Source of the DNA: Bradyrhizobium sp. PSBB068
Lineage (GTDB): Bacteria > Pseudomonadota > Alphaproteobacteria > Rhizobiales > Xanthobacteraceae
NCBI GenBank assembly: GCA_016839165.1
Contig: CP069300.1
Coordinates: 4,278,001-4,342,000, forward strand
Direction of reading: 5' to 3'
Length of the DNA stretch: 64,000 nt
In this document: piece after piece, positions 57,601 to 63,734 of the stretch
How the letters are laid out: every line of letters begins with the position of its first letter
Position numbering within the stretch: position 1 is the first letter of the stretch
Position numbers and translations under genes: made by a program
The notes under the pieces: model-generated
Seen by the model: the letters and a program-made list of their open reading frames with translations, nothing else
Databases searched by the model: none
Told to the model about the DNA's origin: nothing

Positions 57601-58365
57601 CTGGTCGGTGATACCGGCCGTGGATGCGATCAGCGAGCCGACATTGATCTGGCTCGCGCCGCCGAAGATGATGCCGTTCTGGTTGATGACCAGCACCTGC
57701 CCCGGCGCGTTGATGCGTCCGAGGATCTGGCTCGGGCCGGTGTTGCCGACGACGCGGTTGAGCGCGGTCCAGCTGGCGGCCTGCTGGTTGAAATTGACCG
57801 TGGTCTGGCTGCCGACGTTGAAGCTCTGCCAGTTCAGGATCGCCTGCGGCGCGGTCTGATTGACGGTGACGGTGGTCTGGCCGCCGCCTGCCGCCTGCAA
57901 CGGCAGATCGGCGCCCTTCCACAGATTGGAGCCCGGCACCGCGCCGGGCGCGACCTGGAGCCCGCCCGGCGCAAGGCCGTTCGGCACCGCAAGCTGCGGC
58001 AGCGTGGTCGAGCCCTGCCGTACAGCGGCGGCGCCCCGCGCGGCGGCCTGCGCAGCCTGCAATGCCTGGATCGCCTGCGAGGCTCGCGTCAGCGCGCCCT
58101 GGCTCTGCCTTGCAGCCTCGGTGGCCTGCTGGGCCGCAGCGGTTGCCGCATCGCTGGCGATCGTCGGCGCCGACATCGTTCCCGCGTTGATCCCGAACGG
58201 CCGTGCAAGTGCGCCCTGCTGCCCGGTCAACATCAGCGCGAACGCGCTTGCGCCGGCCAGAAGCAGACGACGCGTCGACAGCTGCTGCACCCCGCCTTGC
58301 GTCACGGAAGCTTTGCCGACCATCCCGGTGCGGCTGGTCTGTGGAGCATGCGGCTTGGCGGACAT
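45673..58365 (-). CDS. Giant FhaB-like two-partner-secretion exoprotein (filamentous haemagglutinin family, DUF3739)
   Basis: 4230 residues in one unbroken frame. I start at the ATG at 58365 (MSAKPHAPQT), before a long signal peptide with TRRLLLAGASAFALML; a GTG at 58518 and an ATG at 58410 are alternatives. After an Ala/Gln-rich stretch comes the TPS domain (about 150-260) with NQNG at 228-231 in place of the canonical NPNG. Thousands of residues of beta-helix-like repeats follow, then the DUF3739-type end and a disordered Pro/Gln/Arg-rich tail. TPS proteins are exported by an outer-membrane TpsB pore, absent here. It is last in the STN-fecI-fecR operon, so cell-surface signalling probably controls it. 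Likely roles are adhesion or biofilm formation. Confidence 0.92.
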   Translation of the reverse strand: MSAKPHAPQTSRTGMVGKASVTQGGVQQLSTRRLLLAGASAFALMLTGQQGALARPFGINAGTMSAPTIASDAATAAAQQATEAARQSQGALTRASQAIQALQAAQAAARGAAAVRQGSTTLPQLAVPNGLAPGGLQVAPGAVPGSNLWKGADLPLQAAGGGQTTVTVNQTAPQAILNWQSFNVGSQTTVNFNQQAASWTALNRVVGNTGPSQILGRINAPGQVLVINQNGIIFGGASQINVGSLIASTAGITDQQFLASGIYSPQSGPNYLPSFSGASGRIVVEAGALITTSAPASVKSGGGFVALLGSAVDNAGSIATPKGQALLAAGDDFILRFGLGTTANQVSTTRGSEVVPIIRAGSGSGGVGNSGLIFAQQGDITLAGHAITQNGVLVSTTSVNQRGTIHLLNSAADAGGTVTLAAGSLTTVLPELDSAETALNSQRDALIADSATQNAIRATQNLGQFDNLSRLADREDRSRVEIVSGGLVNFQNGSLTLASGGQVAVSAGKRVFAATGAVIDVSGARDVMLPMSANAIKVNVQGNELRDSPQNRDGSVLINKNVWIDARDLTLVPAGTGGYASDRYYTAGGLLEVGGYLNNTSHKIGEWAAVGGDITLSAPEVVAQRGSIFNLSGGSVQFQGGYLPQTYLLGRDGRVYNVNDAPSDLGYATVANGFVVNHAHWNVVEVYLSPFGRSAMRWENGYTVGRDAGRLILSTPTSVFEGAILADVINGRRQIAARPAGVTDGYKLTQNTAPLAGALQLGLYDARGLVNASTTDVRFGSVASISAGLDPAAAIPLDRVNTGWFDAGTINGFGLGGLGVAAKRSISTEAPLSFARGAQVELIAPIVDIKADITARSGSISVTNILRPDLAALSPIVLTTADGLAQLTVRADATIDARGLWTNALGSPDDLSGLAFINGGSVSFNSTQGVTLASGSSIDVSSGAAVLQNGKTRGGKGGDVTLIADDRSVGGPSVGGRLVLDGQIDGFGVNGGGKLVIGSGPAIVIGGKALATDGVLGAGEKAQVNLRLAEELFIPAGAAVPFNYDESITYLAPGDTAPASVAVNATQSKPLLIGPSGWTVPSGLNFSDLAGHTYWPGTQIPPGTWVMTDPSSKLPLGFKVDAGVFPNGIALVGTRVTFNAGDAAPVPLHFTVGTMIPTGTVASRSYAVAPLTEIDTALFRTGFASYDVNGHLGLMVASHATLDAVMPVYRFTETASNVASGSDPSSALTLWLPPLYSEDPVGARMIRRGGADLTLQSNLDQSRGSLTIGTQARVTVDPGHAITLRSPGQINVDGRLTAAGGRIDVLQNGNPGDPFIGPRSIWLDGNAVLDVAGQSAVAIDRAGRRYGFADAGGRITLGDDSEAPGAIAPAGLGFVIVRPGARLDASGASAVIDVVDAANSVHPLTLAGAGGSIAISALSGFYLDGTMTARAGGEGAAGGTLSLALVTPSYGNSPDRPAPNEVRKFRILEVAAQAGASGLAPDLAWGARDPALQFGHGRVGADQVAAGGFANLRLYSETIAFDGDVQLKLPQSLRIFGNLVAKGGNERIDLAAPYVSFGSVSFSSSEGALEPRPGSVTGARQPGFGTSLGTQPAKTGTAQLTVNADLVDLAGSFEPLNTAIMQADNSTSALTSIAGIDQVRVVSRGDIRVTGDTYGSRTLELDAAQIYPVSNAKVIVEASELVRFGRTTSYAPAPPFSVFGRLAVYGKTIEQGGIVRAPFGTLILGSPAVGRKLTGAQQIDLLPGSITSVSAAGLAMPYGGTVDGIVYNYNGAAVTQAINGVSVYGETVGGISLSGPAVTVASGALLDLSGGGQLLGAGFISGRGGSVDVLLNPLAAANPGNSYSNLKNQVFAIVPSANPDYAPIVPASQGAAPSIGQRITVGGGVPGLAAGTYTLMPASYALLPGAFRVELGAQTQTGGRTVALPNGSYVTTAYGSVANTSIQASQPNLAVITPGTTVRSYSQYNEQDYTSFMLATAARTGQPRPSLPADAAVLQLILSAPPAGSPSFSFAGQALLTPGSGGYGGTVSIDTPYNGRLEILGPNATPTAGFASVRAADLDAIGAARISIGGGQQLYLDLGYVGTTGFATTVAVRGGAVLRAPEVFITAGAGGIRIEDGARIDTTGTGPATVMPSSDGFAYSIGGSGNMMIVSNGWIDLPAYPPGSGAGGITIGAATIATEGMLAFGVQKGALSIADGMRYGARYLSLITPNVNIGDATAIAAARSAGVLPDGLVLNQDVFGRLLAGNAVIGAPKLESLILTAQSSINFYGSLNLSTIDPVTGQSSLRSLVLNTPAIYGLGTAGDRATLTTGQLVWNGISDCVLRTGRNEPRSLPPGAVITRGAGTGHGTLNIVADEVVFGYPSEARPDTQVTLDRLALGFSTVNVTARGRITANNRNTLSVYESQGAYQTGVGYSYSGGNLNLITPVLTGDSGSINRITAGGALNLTGTGGPAAAGPAAFGAEIGLTGSSVAISSAVVLPSGKLTVSANGDIALSDAARIDMAGRTVSLLDAVRYSWGGDVALESAHGNITQAAGSVIDVSAVNNRAGSLSATALDAAAGHVVLGGSLRGSASGHYDAGGTMVPFLAGSIDVRAQTIDDFAGLNQRLTLAGVTGARNFQLKQGDLAIGDELVASSISVSVDGGRLTVNGRIDASGERVGTIRLAARDGLTLGSGSVLDAHGTVLRVDSYGQPIDAPNRAVVELTTTQGRLALSPGARIDVRSADNVARGTIELSAPRLGGAGGSGDGANDVAIDAAGPVTIAGARSIAVNGFRTYKPAGGIINQGLMDTVHASSAAFVAAALQNGDLQGRLGGLRAYADAFHLRPGVEITSATPNGDLTISGDIDLSRYRYDSLNPNSAKTAVYGSGEPGRLVIRAGGNLNVFGNVSDGFGAPPVAGTDGTNTPEVARLLIKGAQPYGSDVVIPKAGVVLASGTLFPRFSVLNYDLPVQGFSLPANTVLPADAPLRGVLTLPAGTVLRADVRNASGAVIYPRGTLLQQSTRLPVGTIIGAGNRFASSISVGPMLWPKDVPLPIAMTLNGALTLQIGAVIPAATVVKLPNDAPFVKLRDDPTPSGIWAAAPLLPQGSQSWSLRLVAGADVTAADSRALRPRSAKAGSLVLADTSVMAVVSIQPAGWVWANMGDGTNPFGTPGKTADDPYICENLPDYCAWSAGGASAVTQFPLPSVVRTGTGDLELLSSSDLKMRTSFGIYTAGAQSPALLAADGSNPYDLPRGRPIGSSVLGNTGASYEGQVNGQAGSVYHAWYPEGGGNLLVAAQGNLTGTSGNPGGIQDGNPGNWLWRQGGNITGQQTAWWINFGTVALPQPRDPDATPLALVGFTGFGTLGGGNVTVLAGGDAGVLATQTATNQATSSTALNITVGSTGRITPDGQLILTGGGDMQVKIGGRLNPLQPTLMTTRVTSETSGVLTNLRGLIDVQAGTIGGINLTYGAKLAADPRWPEPSTANKGLGFGGLLIIPGDAVVDLSARGDLVLAGAADAGRVLQQNTTSYSVGGVPHVGGGTTWFSLWRNETAINLVSAGGNLVPTTQNNLSVNNTIDGPTDGTYLYPPTLTALAARGSIYYGAYDTQPTNIPPPLTLAPSPIGQLELLAGRSIYANGYAIDISGADLSGLTTPFHPAFVGWQRNDTTTTNVNGTGTIFPQFGSLSPRGVELFAFGPNTASNLHAADPNPALIYAAVGDIVGFKSGEVFSGRGATPQPAGTWYVAAKPMQLMAGRDIVSLGTPIGAPDLPYNGMLTSNLIFHTGDNDVSVISAGRDIIYANQQIAGPGTLMMTAGRNIYQADQGAVTSLGAVVPGDHRPGASVLMMAGADAANYGGLLLYLDPANLAKAGVPLADQPGKVVKTYEKDLVDWLSEHYGFKGSDAEARARFASLPPEQQAVFLRQVYYNELRDSGREYNDANGPRAKSYLRGRQVIAALFPDRDPSGAPIAYQGDITMFGGAGVRTLEGGNIQLLAPGGRILLGVEGVVPPASAGLITQGKGDIETYSKGSLLLGLSRIMTTFGGDILAWSAEGDINAGRGSKTTQVYTPPKRVYDNYGQVTLSPSVPTTGAGIATLNPIPEVRPGNVDLIAPLGTIDAGEAGIRVSGNVNLAALQVVNAANIQVQGTSSGVPTVQGPPVGALTAASNTAAASQQAAAPPPSNNNQPSVIIVEVLGYGGGEGSSAPGPERDQKRDQRDQQSQNPDSAYQVLGAGEITIEEAKQLIADRRRQMQQQ

Positions 58366-58524
58366 CGGACTTCTCTCATCGAGCACAGGCGGGACAGCGG
58401 CCGCGGCCATCTCGTTGGCGTTGCGGTCTTCCCTGAGAGTCCCGAGACCGGTCACAACCGAAAAAATAACTCGTCCCTTTGTCGCCGGATGCGGCAACGC
58501 CTGGGCGCGCAAGGCCACGCCCGA

Positions 58525-59499
58525 TCATCCCAGCAGGACGATTCCGCCAGGCAGATTGGTGATCGTCGCACCGAAAACCTGTTGAATCTGCCCAACGACA
58601 CCATCGACATTGGCGATCAGAAAGCGGGCATTGAACAGCCTGCGTCCCAGCGCCGCATTGGTCACGATGATCCGTCCCGGGCGATAGCGGTTGATCTCCT
58701 CGACCGCCTCCGACAACGGCGTGCCGTGGAACACCAGCACCCCCGCCTGCCACGCCGTCACCGCGGCCGGATCGATCGAGGTCACCGCCCCGAGGTCTCC
58801 CGCGGCATAGATGATCTGCTGTTGCGGGCGCAGCCGAACCGCGCGCGCCGCCGATGCGACCTCCACTTCACCGGCAATGCAGGTGGTGGAGACCGCACCT
58901 CCAACAAGATGGATATTGAAGGTCGCTCCCTCCGCCACCGCGCGCGCATCCCCGGCGAGCACTTCGACGCGATGCGAGCCGAGAGCCGTGACCGCGGCCT
59001 CGCCGGACAGGAGTTCGATACGCTCGGTTCCAGCTTGCGCAGTCCGCAACGCGATACTGGTTCGCGTGTTCATTTCGATCGACGAGCCGCCGGGGAGCGC
59101 GATGTTGCGCTGCTCGCCGATTGCCGTCCGGTAATCGGCAGCAAGCTCCGAGACCGAGGGCCACAAGCCGAGCGGAGGACGGACGGCGAGATAGGCTGCC
59201 GCCGCCGTCGAGGCGGCCAGCGCCCCGCCGATGAAGGCGCGCCGCGCCATATGCGGCCTTGGTGCGATACGCGCGTGGTCGCGCCAAGCCGCTGACCCGG
59301 CCGCTGCGGGTCCGATCGTGTCCCAGACCCGGCACGCCCGGGCAAATGCATCTGCACGCACCGGATCGACGGCCGCCCACTGCTTGAACGCCTCGATATC
59401 GGCCCCATTGGCCTTGCCCGCGGCGAAGCGAAGCAACCAGTCCTGTGCCTCGCGGTCGAGCGCGTCGAGCAATGCCGCCGGATGGTCCGTGCTCCTCAT
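58525..59499 (-). CDS. fecR: FecR-family anti-sigma factor/signal transducer
   Basis: 324 residues from the ATG at 59499. The cytoplasmic N-terminus with WLLRFAAG and the Trp-containing FKQWAAVDPVRADAF repeat is the sigma-binding part; one membrane span follows at about 87-106 (RRAFIGGALAASTAAAAYLAV). The periplasmic FecR domain has YRTAIGEQRNIALPGGSSIEMN, and the C-terminal 65 residues form an STN-like secretin module. It passes a signal from an outer-membrane or periplasmic partner to FecI. It lies between fecI and the giant exoprotein gene. Confidence 0.92.
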   Translation of the reverse strand: MRSTDHPAALLDALDREAQDWLLRFAAGKANGADIEAFKQWAAVDPVRADAFARACRVWDTIGPAAAGSAAWRDHARIAPRPHMARRAFIGGALAASTAAAAYLAVRPPLGLWPSVSELAADYRTAIGEQRNIALPGGSSIEMNTRTSIALRTAQAGTERIELLSGEAAVTALGSHRVEVLAGDARAVAEGATFNIHLVGGAVSTTCIAGEVEVASAARAVRLRPQQQIIYAAGDLGAVTSIDPAAVTAWQAGVLVFHGTPLSEAVEEINRYRPGRIIVTNAALGRRLFNARFLIANVDGVVGQIQQVFGATITNLPGGIVLLG

Positions 59500-59546
59500 C
59501 GTACCGTTGCTTCCCCGCGACTGGCCCGCAGTCGATCCATGGCCTC

Positions 59547-60098
59547 TCAATCCTCAGAGTCTTTTCGCGTCCTCGGACCGAATCTTTGAACGACATCCCG
59601 CCCAAGCCGGAGCGCGCAATGCGCCAGCGCATGTTTCAACTCGAGCTCAACCAGCCGCTGCGAGATCCCGAGACGAGCGGCGATGTCGCGCAGCACGATG
59701 CCGTCCAGCCGCGACAACAGCAAGATCTGGCGCCGGCGCGGCGTCAATTCCGCCAGCGCCCGCCTCAGCGCCTCCACTTCGGACCTCGCGTTCGCGGCAC
59801 GTTCCGGATCGGGAGCTTCGTCGACGAGGCCGATCGCGGCCTTGGCGTCCGACAAGGTCACCAGGCGCTTCTCGCCCCTCCAGTGCGACAGCGCGGCATG
59901 GAAAGCCATCTGGATCAGATAGCTTCTCGGGCTGCGCAGCTCGCCCGGCGGAGCCGCACGATCGAGCCGCAACCAGGTGTCGTGCAGCACGTCGTTGGCA
60001 AGCTCGGCCGAGCCCAGCCGCCGTGTCAGCCTGGCGCGCAGGTCATCGTAACCGAGAACGAAGAGTTGCCGCAGCAGATCGCGATTGGAGTGGTTCAT
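59547..60098 (-). CDS. fecI: FecI-type ECF sigma factor
   Basis: 183 residues. The region-2 part (LARRLGS-like start through ELANDVLHDTWLRLDRA and SPRSYLIQMAFHAALSHWR) and the region-4 helix-turn-helix (LTPRRRQILLLSRLDGIVLRDIAARLGISQRLVE) are typical of FecI-like iron or cell-surface-signalling sigma factors. It is encoded just after an STN-containing protein and before FecR, 10 bp from the former and 48 bp from the latter. Its probable target is this operon, including the giant exoprotein gene. No Fur box was seen upstream. Confidence 0.93.
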   Translation of the reverse strand: MNHSNRDLLRQLFVLGYDDLRARLTRRLGSAELANDVLHDTWLRLDRAAPPGELRSPRSYLIQMAFHAALSHWRGEKRLVTLSDAKAAIGLVDEAPDPERAANARSEVEALRRALAELTPRRRQILLLSRLDGIVLRDIAARLGISQRLVELELKHALAHCALRLGRDVVQRFGPRTRKDSED

Positions 60099-60107
60099 GC
60101 GCGGCCG

Positions 60108-60782
60108 TTACCTCGGCCCGCTCGCGGCACGGCCACACCCGACCGGCTCGCCTGGCGCCTGCGCGAGAATCGCGATCGTGACCGGCTGCGGCATATCCGC
60201 CGGCGGCGCTCCGAGCGACAACCTTTGCAGCGTGCCGACAACATCGACGCTCCGCTGCGTGCCCGTCGAGATATCGAACAGCTGGGCGCGCTCGATCAGG
60301 CCGGACGCCGCAATCCAGACCTTGAGCAGCACATCGACGTCGCGCGGCCGGGTCTCGGCGTGGGCGCACAGGGCACGAGAGACCTCCTTCTGGAGCGTCG
60401 CGAAATATGATTGATCGGTCGCGCCGGCGACCCGGATCGACGCCGACGAGACAAGCGTGAAGCTGCGCATGCCGGTGCTGCGCGCAGTCAGTCCGCTTCC
60501 TGCGAGAAGTTCGCGCAACGCCGCTTTTGGTTCCAGCACGCCGTGAATGGCGCGAGAGCGCTGCCCGGCCACGAGTGCGCCGTCGTAAAACACCTCAAGC
60601 CCCGTGGCGGCGCTGTAGGCGTCGAGCGCGCTGGCCAACGGCTGGGCTGCAATCTCGAAACGAACCTGCTCGTCCTGCGCAGCATCGGCGCTATCGGCAA
60701 GAAAAAACAAGCTCAGTCCGACAAACACGGTCCGCCACAACACCACGCCTGCGGGTCGCGGCAGATGAAGAGCCGCGAACAT
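60108..60782 (-). CDS. Periplasmic protein with STN and TonB-C-like domains
   Basis: 224 residues from the ATG at 60782 (a TTG at 60806 is in frame). A signal peptide or anchor helix (VVLWRTVFVGLSLFFLADSADA) is followed by an STN domain at about 40-110 (FEIAAQPLASALDAYSAATGLEV, FYDGALV, GLTARS). Residues about 125-208 have the shape of a TonB C-terminal domain (YFATLQKEVSRAL, VLLKVWIAASGLIERAQLFD, LGAPPADMPQPVTIAI). STN domains normally sit at the front of TonB receptors and talk to FecR. Joined to a TonB-C-like part and lacking any barrel, this protein may replace the receptor in signalling. It is first in the operon. Confidence 0.8.
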   Translation of the reverse strand: MFAALHLPRPAGVVLWRTVFVGLSLFFLADSADAAQDEQVRFEIAAQPLASALDAYSAATGLEVFYDGALVAGQRSRAIHGVLEPKAALRELLAGSGLTARSTGMRSFTLVSSASIRVAGATDQSYFATLQKEVSRALCAHAETRPRDVDVLLKVWIAASGLIERAQLFDISTGTQRSVDVVGTLQRLSLGAPPADMPQPVTIAILAQAPGEPVGCGRAASGPR

Positions 60783-60957
60783 GGGCGGAATCCCAGCTTC
60801 ATACAATCGTCACGTGTCAGTCACTCTAGTCAGCGTTCGTTACAGTTCATTGACACACCTTGGATGTGCAATGCCCCGGACATGCAGACCTATCCGCGCA
60901 TGCGATGACCGATCGAGGCCTGCGACCTCTGTCGCCTTGCGCCGGCTGATTGGCCTT

Positions 60958-62031
60958 TCAAGTACCCGCCTGAACCCGTCGCAAGCGCCGCAGGCCGCGG
61001 ATCGCATCGCGCGCCGGCACCTCGAGCACGACATGCGCGCCGATCGACACCGCGACGGTCGTTCCGGCCAGCAGGCCGAAAATCGCCGGGGACCAGGTGT
61101 CGAGCGGGCCGAACGTCGTCATGAACGTGGTCAGGATGATGAAATGCGTCATATAGATCGAGTAGGAGATGACGCCGAGGAAGTGCATCGGCTTCGACCC
61201 AAGCAGCCGCGAACTGAGCGAATCCTCGCCGGTTCCAGCGAGCACCACGAACGGCCACACGAACACCAGCATCTGCGGGTTGGTCGGCCCGCGATAGGCC
61301 AGCAGCACAATGAGCGCGACGCCGCACCAGATCGCGCCGGAAAATCGCGTGCACGCGGCATGAAGCCCGTCGCGGCGCTGGAAGCTTGCGAAGGCGAGCC
61401 AGCCCGACACGAATCCGCAGGTTGCCCGCCCCAACGGGACCCAGTAGCTCACCTGGCTTTCCGGGACGCTGCCGATGCTGCCTTCAAAAAAGTAGCGAGC
61501 GAACAGCCAATAGCCGACGGCGGAGCAAAGCACGATGCCGAGAAACCTGGCGGCAGCCGTGGGCGGCGCGTTCCGGAACAGCAGCAGCGGGAACAGCGCA
61601 ACGTAGCAAAACCACTCGGCCGAGAGCGACCAGGCCGGCGCGTCCCAGTGCATGCCGGTGCCGATCACGGGCCATCCATTCAGCATGACGAGCTGCAGCG
61701 CGAAGTCCAAGGCAGCGCGGCTGGCGGGATAGGTGACTGGATCGATCAGGCGCGGCCACACATAGAGCGCGCCGGCAGAGATCAGGCAGACCAGATAGAG
61801 CGGATAGACGCGGGCAATGCGCGCCGTCAGATAGTCCGAGAAGCGGAACGTGTCGCGGCTGTAGACATAGGACAGCGTGAATCCGCTGAGGCAGAAGAAC
61901 AGGTCGACGGCGTTGTGCCACATGAATGCGGCGCCGGCATTGGCAGGAAAGGCATTCTTGAAATGCGCGAGAGCAACGGCCATGGCGGCTGCCCCTCGCA
62001 GACCGGTCAACGCCCGCAGCTCCTGCCGCAT
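60958..62031 (-). CDS. Acyltransferase 3 family membrane protein
   Basis: 357 residues with about ten transmembrane helices. The family start LRALTGLRGAAAMAVALAHF contains the catalytic-type His; further on, the VDLFFCLSGFTLSYVY block with the R-x-x-R motif following (ARIARVYPLYL) and the later WSLSAEWFCY are diagnostic. Members O-acetylate exported glycans, lipopolysaccharide or Nod factors (NodX, OafA, ExoZ). No other polysaccharide gene is nearby, so the target is unknown. It lies upstream of the STN-fecI-fecR operon on the same strand, 150 bp away. Confidence 0.9.
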   Translation of the reverse strand: MRQELRALTGLRGAAAMAVALAHFKNAFPANAGAAFMWHNAVDLFFCLSGFTLSYVYSRDTFRFSDYLTARIARVYPLYLVCLISAGALYVWPRLIDPVTYPASRAALDFALQLVMLNGWPVIGTGMHWDAPAWSLSAEWFCYVALFPLLLFRNAPPTAAARFLGIVLCSAVGYWLFARYFFEGSIGSVPESQVSYWVPLGRATCGFVSGWLAFASFQRRDGLHAACTRFSGAIWCGVALIVLLAYRGPTNPQMLVFVWPFVVLAGTGEDSLSSRLLGSKPMHFLGVISYSIYMTHFIILTTFMTTFGPLDTWSPAIFGLLAGTTVAVSIGAHVVLEVPARDAIRGLRRLRRVQAGT

Positions 62032-62300
62032 TCCCGCGCCCCCGCCTCGCGGGATTTTTCCCGCGCAAGGGCGAGTGCTACCACTCCCGGGAGCGCAGAC
62101 ACAATTGGAGCGGTTGGATTGCCCACTTAAACCGCAGCGGCAGCCGGTCTCCTCGGTTCATCCCTGCCGGCAGCGCCACGCTTCGACGTCGGCCTCGGTG
62201 CGGGTCGCGAGGAAGACACCCGATGCGGCGAATCAAGATCGGTCGTGAGCTGGATAGCTGGATCAAAAACCGCAACCGCAGCGGTGCTGCAATGTCGGGC

Positions 62301-62386
62301 TGGTGGGGGAGGCAGGACTCGAACCTGCGAAGCCATGAGGCGGCTGATTTACAGTCAGCTCCCTTTGCCACTCGGGACACTCCCCC
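62301..62386 (-). tRNA. tRNA-Tyr (anticodon GTA)
   Basis: The minus strand folds as an 86-base class II tRNA: acceptor GGGGGAG with CTCCCCC, the anticodon loop CTGTAAA giving GTA, a long variable arm, T-loop GGTTCGAGTCC and an encoded CCA. It decodes UAU and UAC. The 194 bp to rlmB and the roughly 270 bp to the acyltransferase hold no further gene. Confidence 0.96.
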
Positions 62387-62580
62387 GTCCAACAGCGTCG
62401 AACCGGCCGCGCGAGTGGCGGCGGACCGGGTCATCGAAATGACGCTGATAACCGGCCGACCCGAAGCGGGTGCGCGGTCGGGCGCGTTTATGGGGGAAGG
62501 CGGTCCCCAAAGTCAACCAAGCGGGCGCGCAATTTGCCGGTTAAATTGCCATTCTGCGACACCCGTGACACAAGCCTCAC

Positions 62581-63408
62581 ATGAGCGACCGCGACCGCAG
62601 ACCTAATTTCCGAGGCAAGGGCGGTAAACCCTTCCAAAAAGGGCCGAAATTCGGCCGCCCGCAAGGCCGGCGGGACCGCGAATCCGGTTCCGACGGGCCG
62701 GTGATTCTGTATGGCTGGCACACGGTGGCGGCCGCGCTCGCAAACCCGGACCGGCAGATCCGCAAGCTTTACCTCACCGAGAACGCCGCCAAGCGCCTCG
62801 CCGAGGAGAACATCGCGACCCGCGTCACCCCGGAGATCGTCCGGCCCGGCGATATCGACCGCCGCCTCACCCCCGATGCCGTGCATCAGGGCCTCTTGGC
62901 GGAGGCCGATCCCCTGCCCTCGCCCGATATCGACACGCTGGCGCAGGAAGGCATCGTGCTGGTGCTCGACCAGATCACCGACCCGCACAATGTCGGCGCC
63001 ATCCTGCGCTCGGCGGCGGCATTCGCCGTGAAGGCGATCGTCACCACCGCCCGCCACAGCCCGGAGGCAACCGGCGTGCTGGCGAAGTCGGCCTCCGGCG
63101 CGCTCGAGCTGGTGCCTGTCGTCACGGTGCAGAACCTGGCGCGCGCGCTGAACGAGCTGAACGAGCACGGCTTCCAGACCGTCGGGCTCGACAGCGAGGG
63201 CACCGAGGATCTCGGCAAGGTTCAATTGCAACAGCCGCTCGCGCTGGTGCTCGGCGCCGAAGGCAAGGGCCTGCGGCAATTGACGCGCGAGACCTGCCGC
63301 GTGGTCGCCCGCCTCGACATGCCCGGCGCGATCAAGAGCCTGAACGTGTCGAACGCCGCCGCGCTCGCGCTCTATATCGGCGCCAGCCGGCTTGGGCTGA
63401 TGGGTTAG
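62581..63408 (+). CDS. rlmB: 23S rRNA (guanosine-2'-O)-methyltransferase RlmB-like
   Basis: 275 residues of the SpoU/TrmH family. A basic, Gly-rich N-terminal extension (about 35 residues) precedes the substrate-binding domain; the knotted catalytic domain has all three motifs: NVGAILRSAAAF, VLGAEGKGLRQL and IKSLNVSNAAALALY. It methylates ribose 2'-O in 23S rRNA (G2251 in E. coli) using SAM. The related TrmH acts on tRNA; the RlmB-type N-terminal domain argues for rRNA. It is divergent from tRNA-Tyr. Confidence 0.92.
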   Translation: MSDRDRRPNFRGKGGKPFQKGPKFGRPQGRRDRESGSDGPVILYGWHTVAAALANPDRQIRKLYLTENAAKRLAEENIATRVTPEIVRPGDIDRRLTPDAVHQGLLAEADPLPSPDIDTLAQEGIVLVLDQITDPHNVGAILRSAAAFAVKAIVTTARHSPEATGVLAKSASGALELVPVVTVQNLARALNELNEHGFQTVGLDSEGTEDLGKVQLQQPLALVLGAEGKGLRQLTRETCRVVARLDMPGAIKSLNVSNAAALALYIGASRLGLMG

Positions 63409-63734
63409 CTTGATATCCGGATCGGCCGCGGCACTTGATGGGCTGCGGAGCCTGCGGTCCGGGGCGCTTGTGAGACGGCGCTCGCACGAATTTCTGAATA
63501 TTCGAAATCCACCCCTGATTTGCCCGACGTGTCAAGTCGCCCCGTCGACAGTCGCCCCGTCGAAGGCCGATCGCCGCCGGCCCCTTTGCATGGGGTTGTT
63601 TTCGATATTTTGGCCGCGCGCATCTGCAGCTGATGCGGCGCCGGCTACCGAAGCGACCCGACTTCAATGATCAAACGAACAGCGCCCGCTCGCGTCATGC
63701 GAACGGGCGCTGATGTCTTCGACAGATCGCCGGA
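63409..63734. other. Gene-poor interval after rlmB
   Basis: About 325 bases with no gene I can support. A 14-bp direct repeat (AGTCGCCCCGTCGA) occurs twice near 63534-63560. A 26-codon ATG frame at 63590 has no SD. A long hairpin at 63681-63711 follows. Confidence 0.5.
63681..63711 (-). terminator. Candidate terminator hairpin of the Tyr-rich gene
   Basis: AGCGCCCG and CGGGCGCT pair perfectly, extended inward by CGC/GCG, 24 bp past the stop of the minus-strand gene at 63735. The T-run after it is short and interrupted, so termination may be partial. Confidence 0.45.

Noticed and set aside
45673..58365. Contact-dependent inhibition (CdiA) toxin reading of the giant exoprotein
   Set aside because: No VENN motif, no toxin-like C-terminus and no immunity gene follow; the end is a DUF3739-type region with a disordered tail.
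55090..59295. 1401-codon open frame on the plus strand, antisense to the exoprotein and fecR
   Set aside because: It is the complement of a GC-rich, strongly coding minus strand. The translation is Arg/Gln-rich and matches no family, and other such antisense frames cover most of this gene.
63532..63562. Tandem AGTCGCCCCGTCGA repeat as a regulatory array
   Set aside because: Only two copies in a GC-rich intergenic stretch with no promoter nearby; likely chance or slippage.
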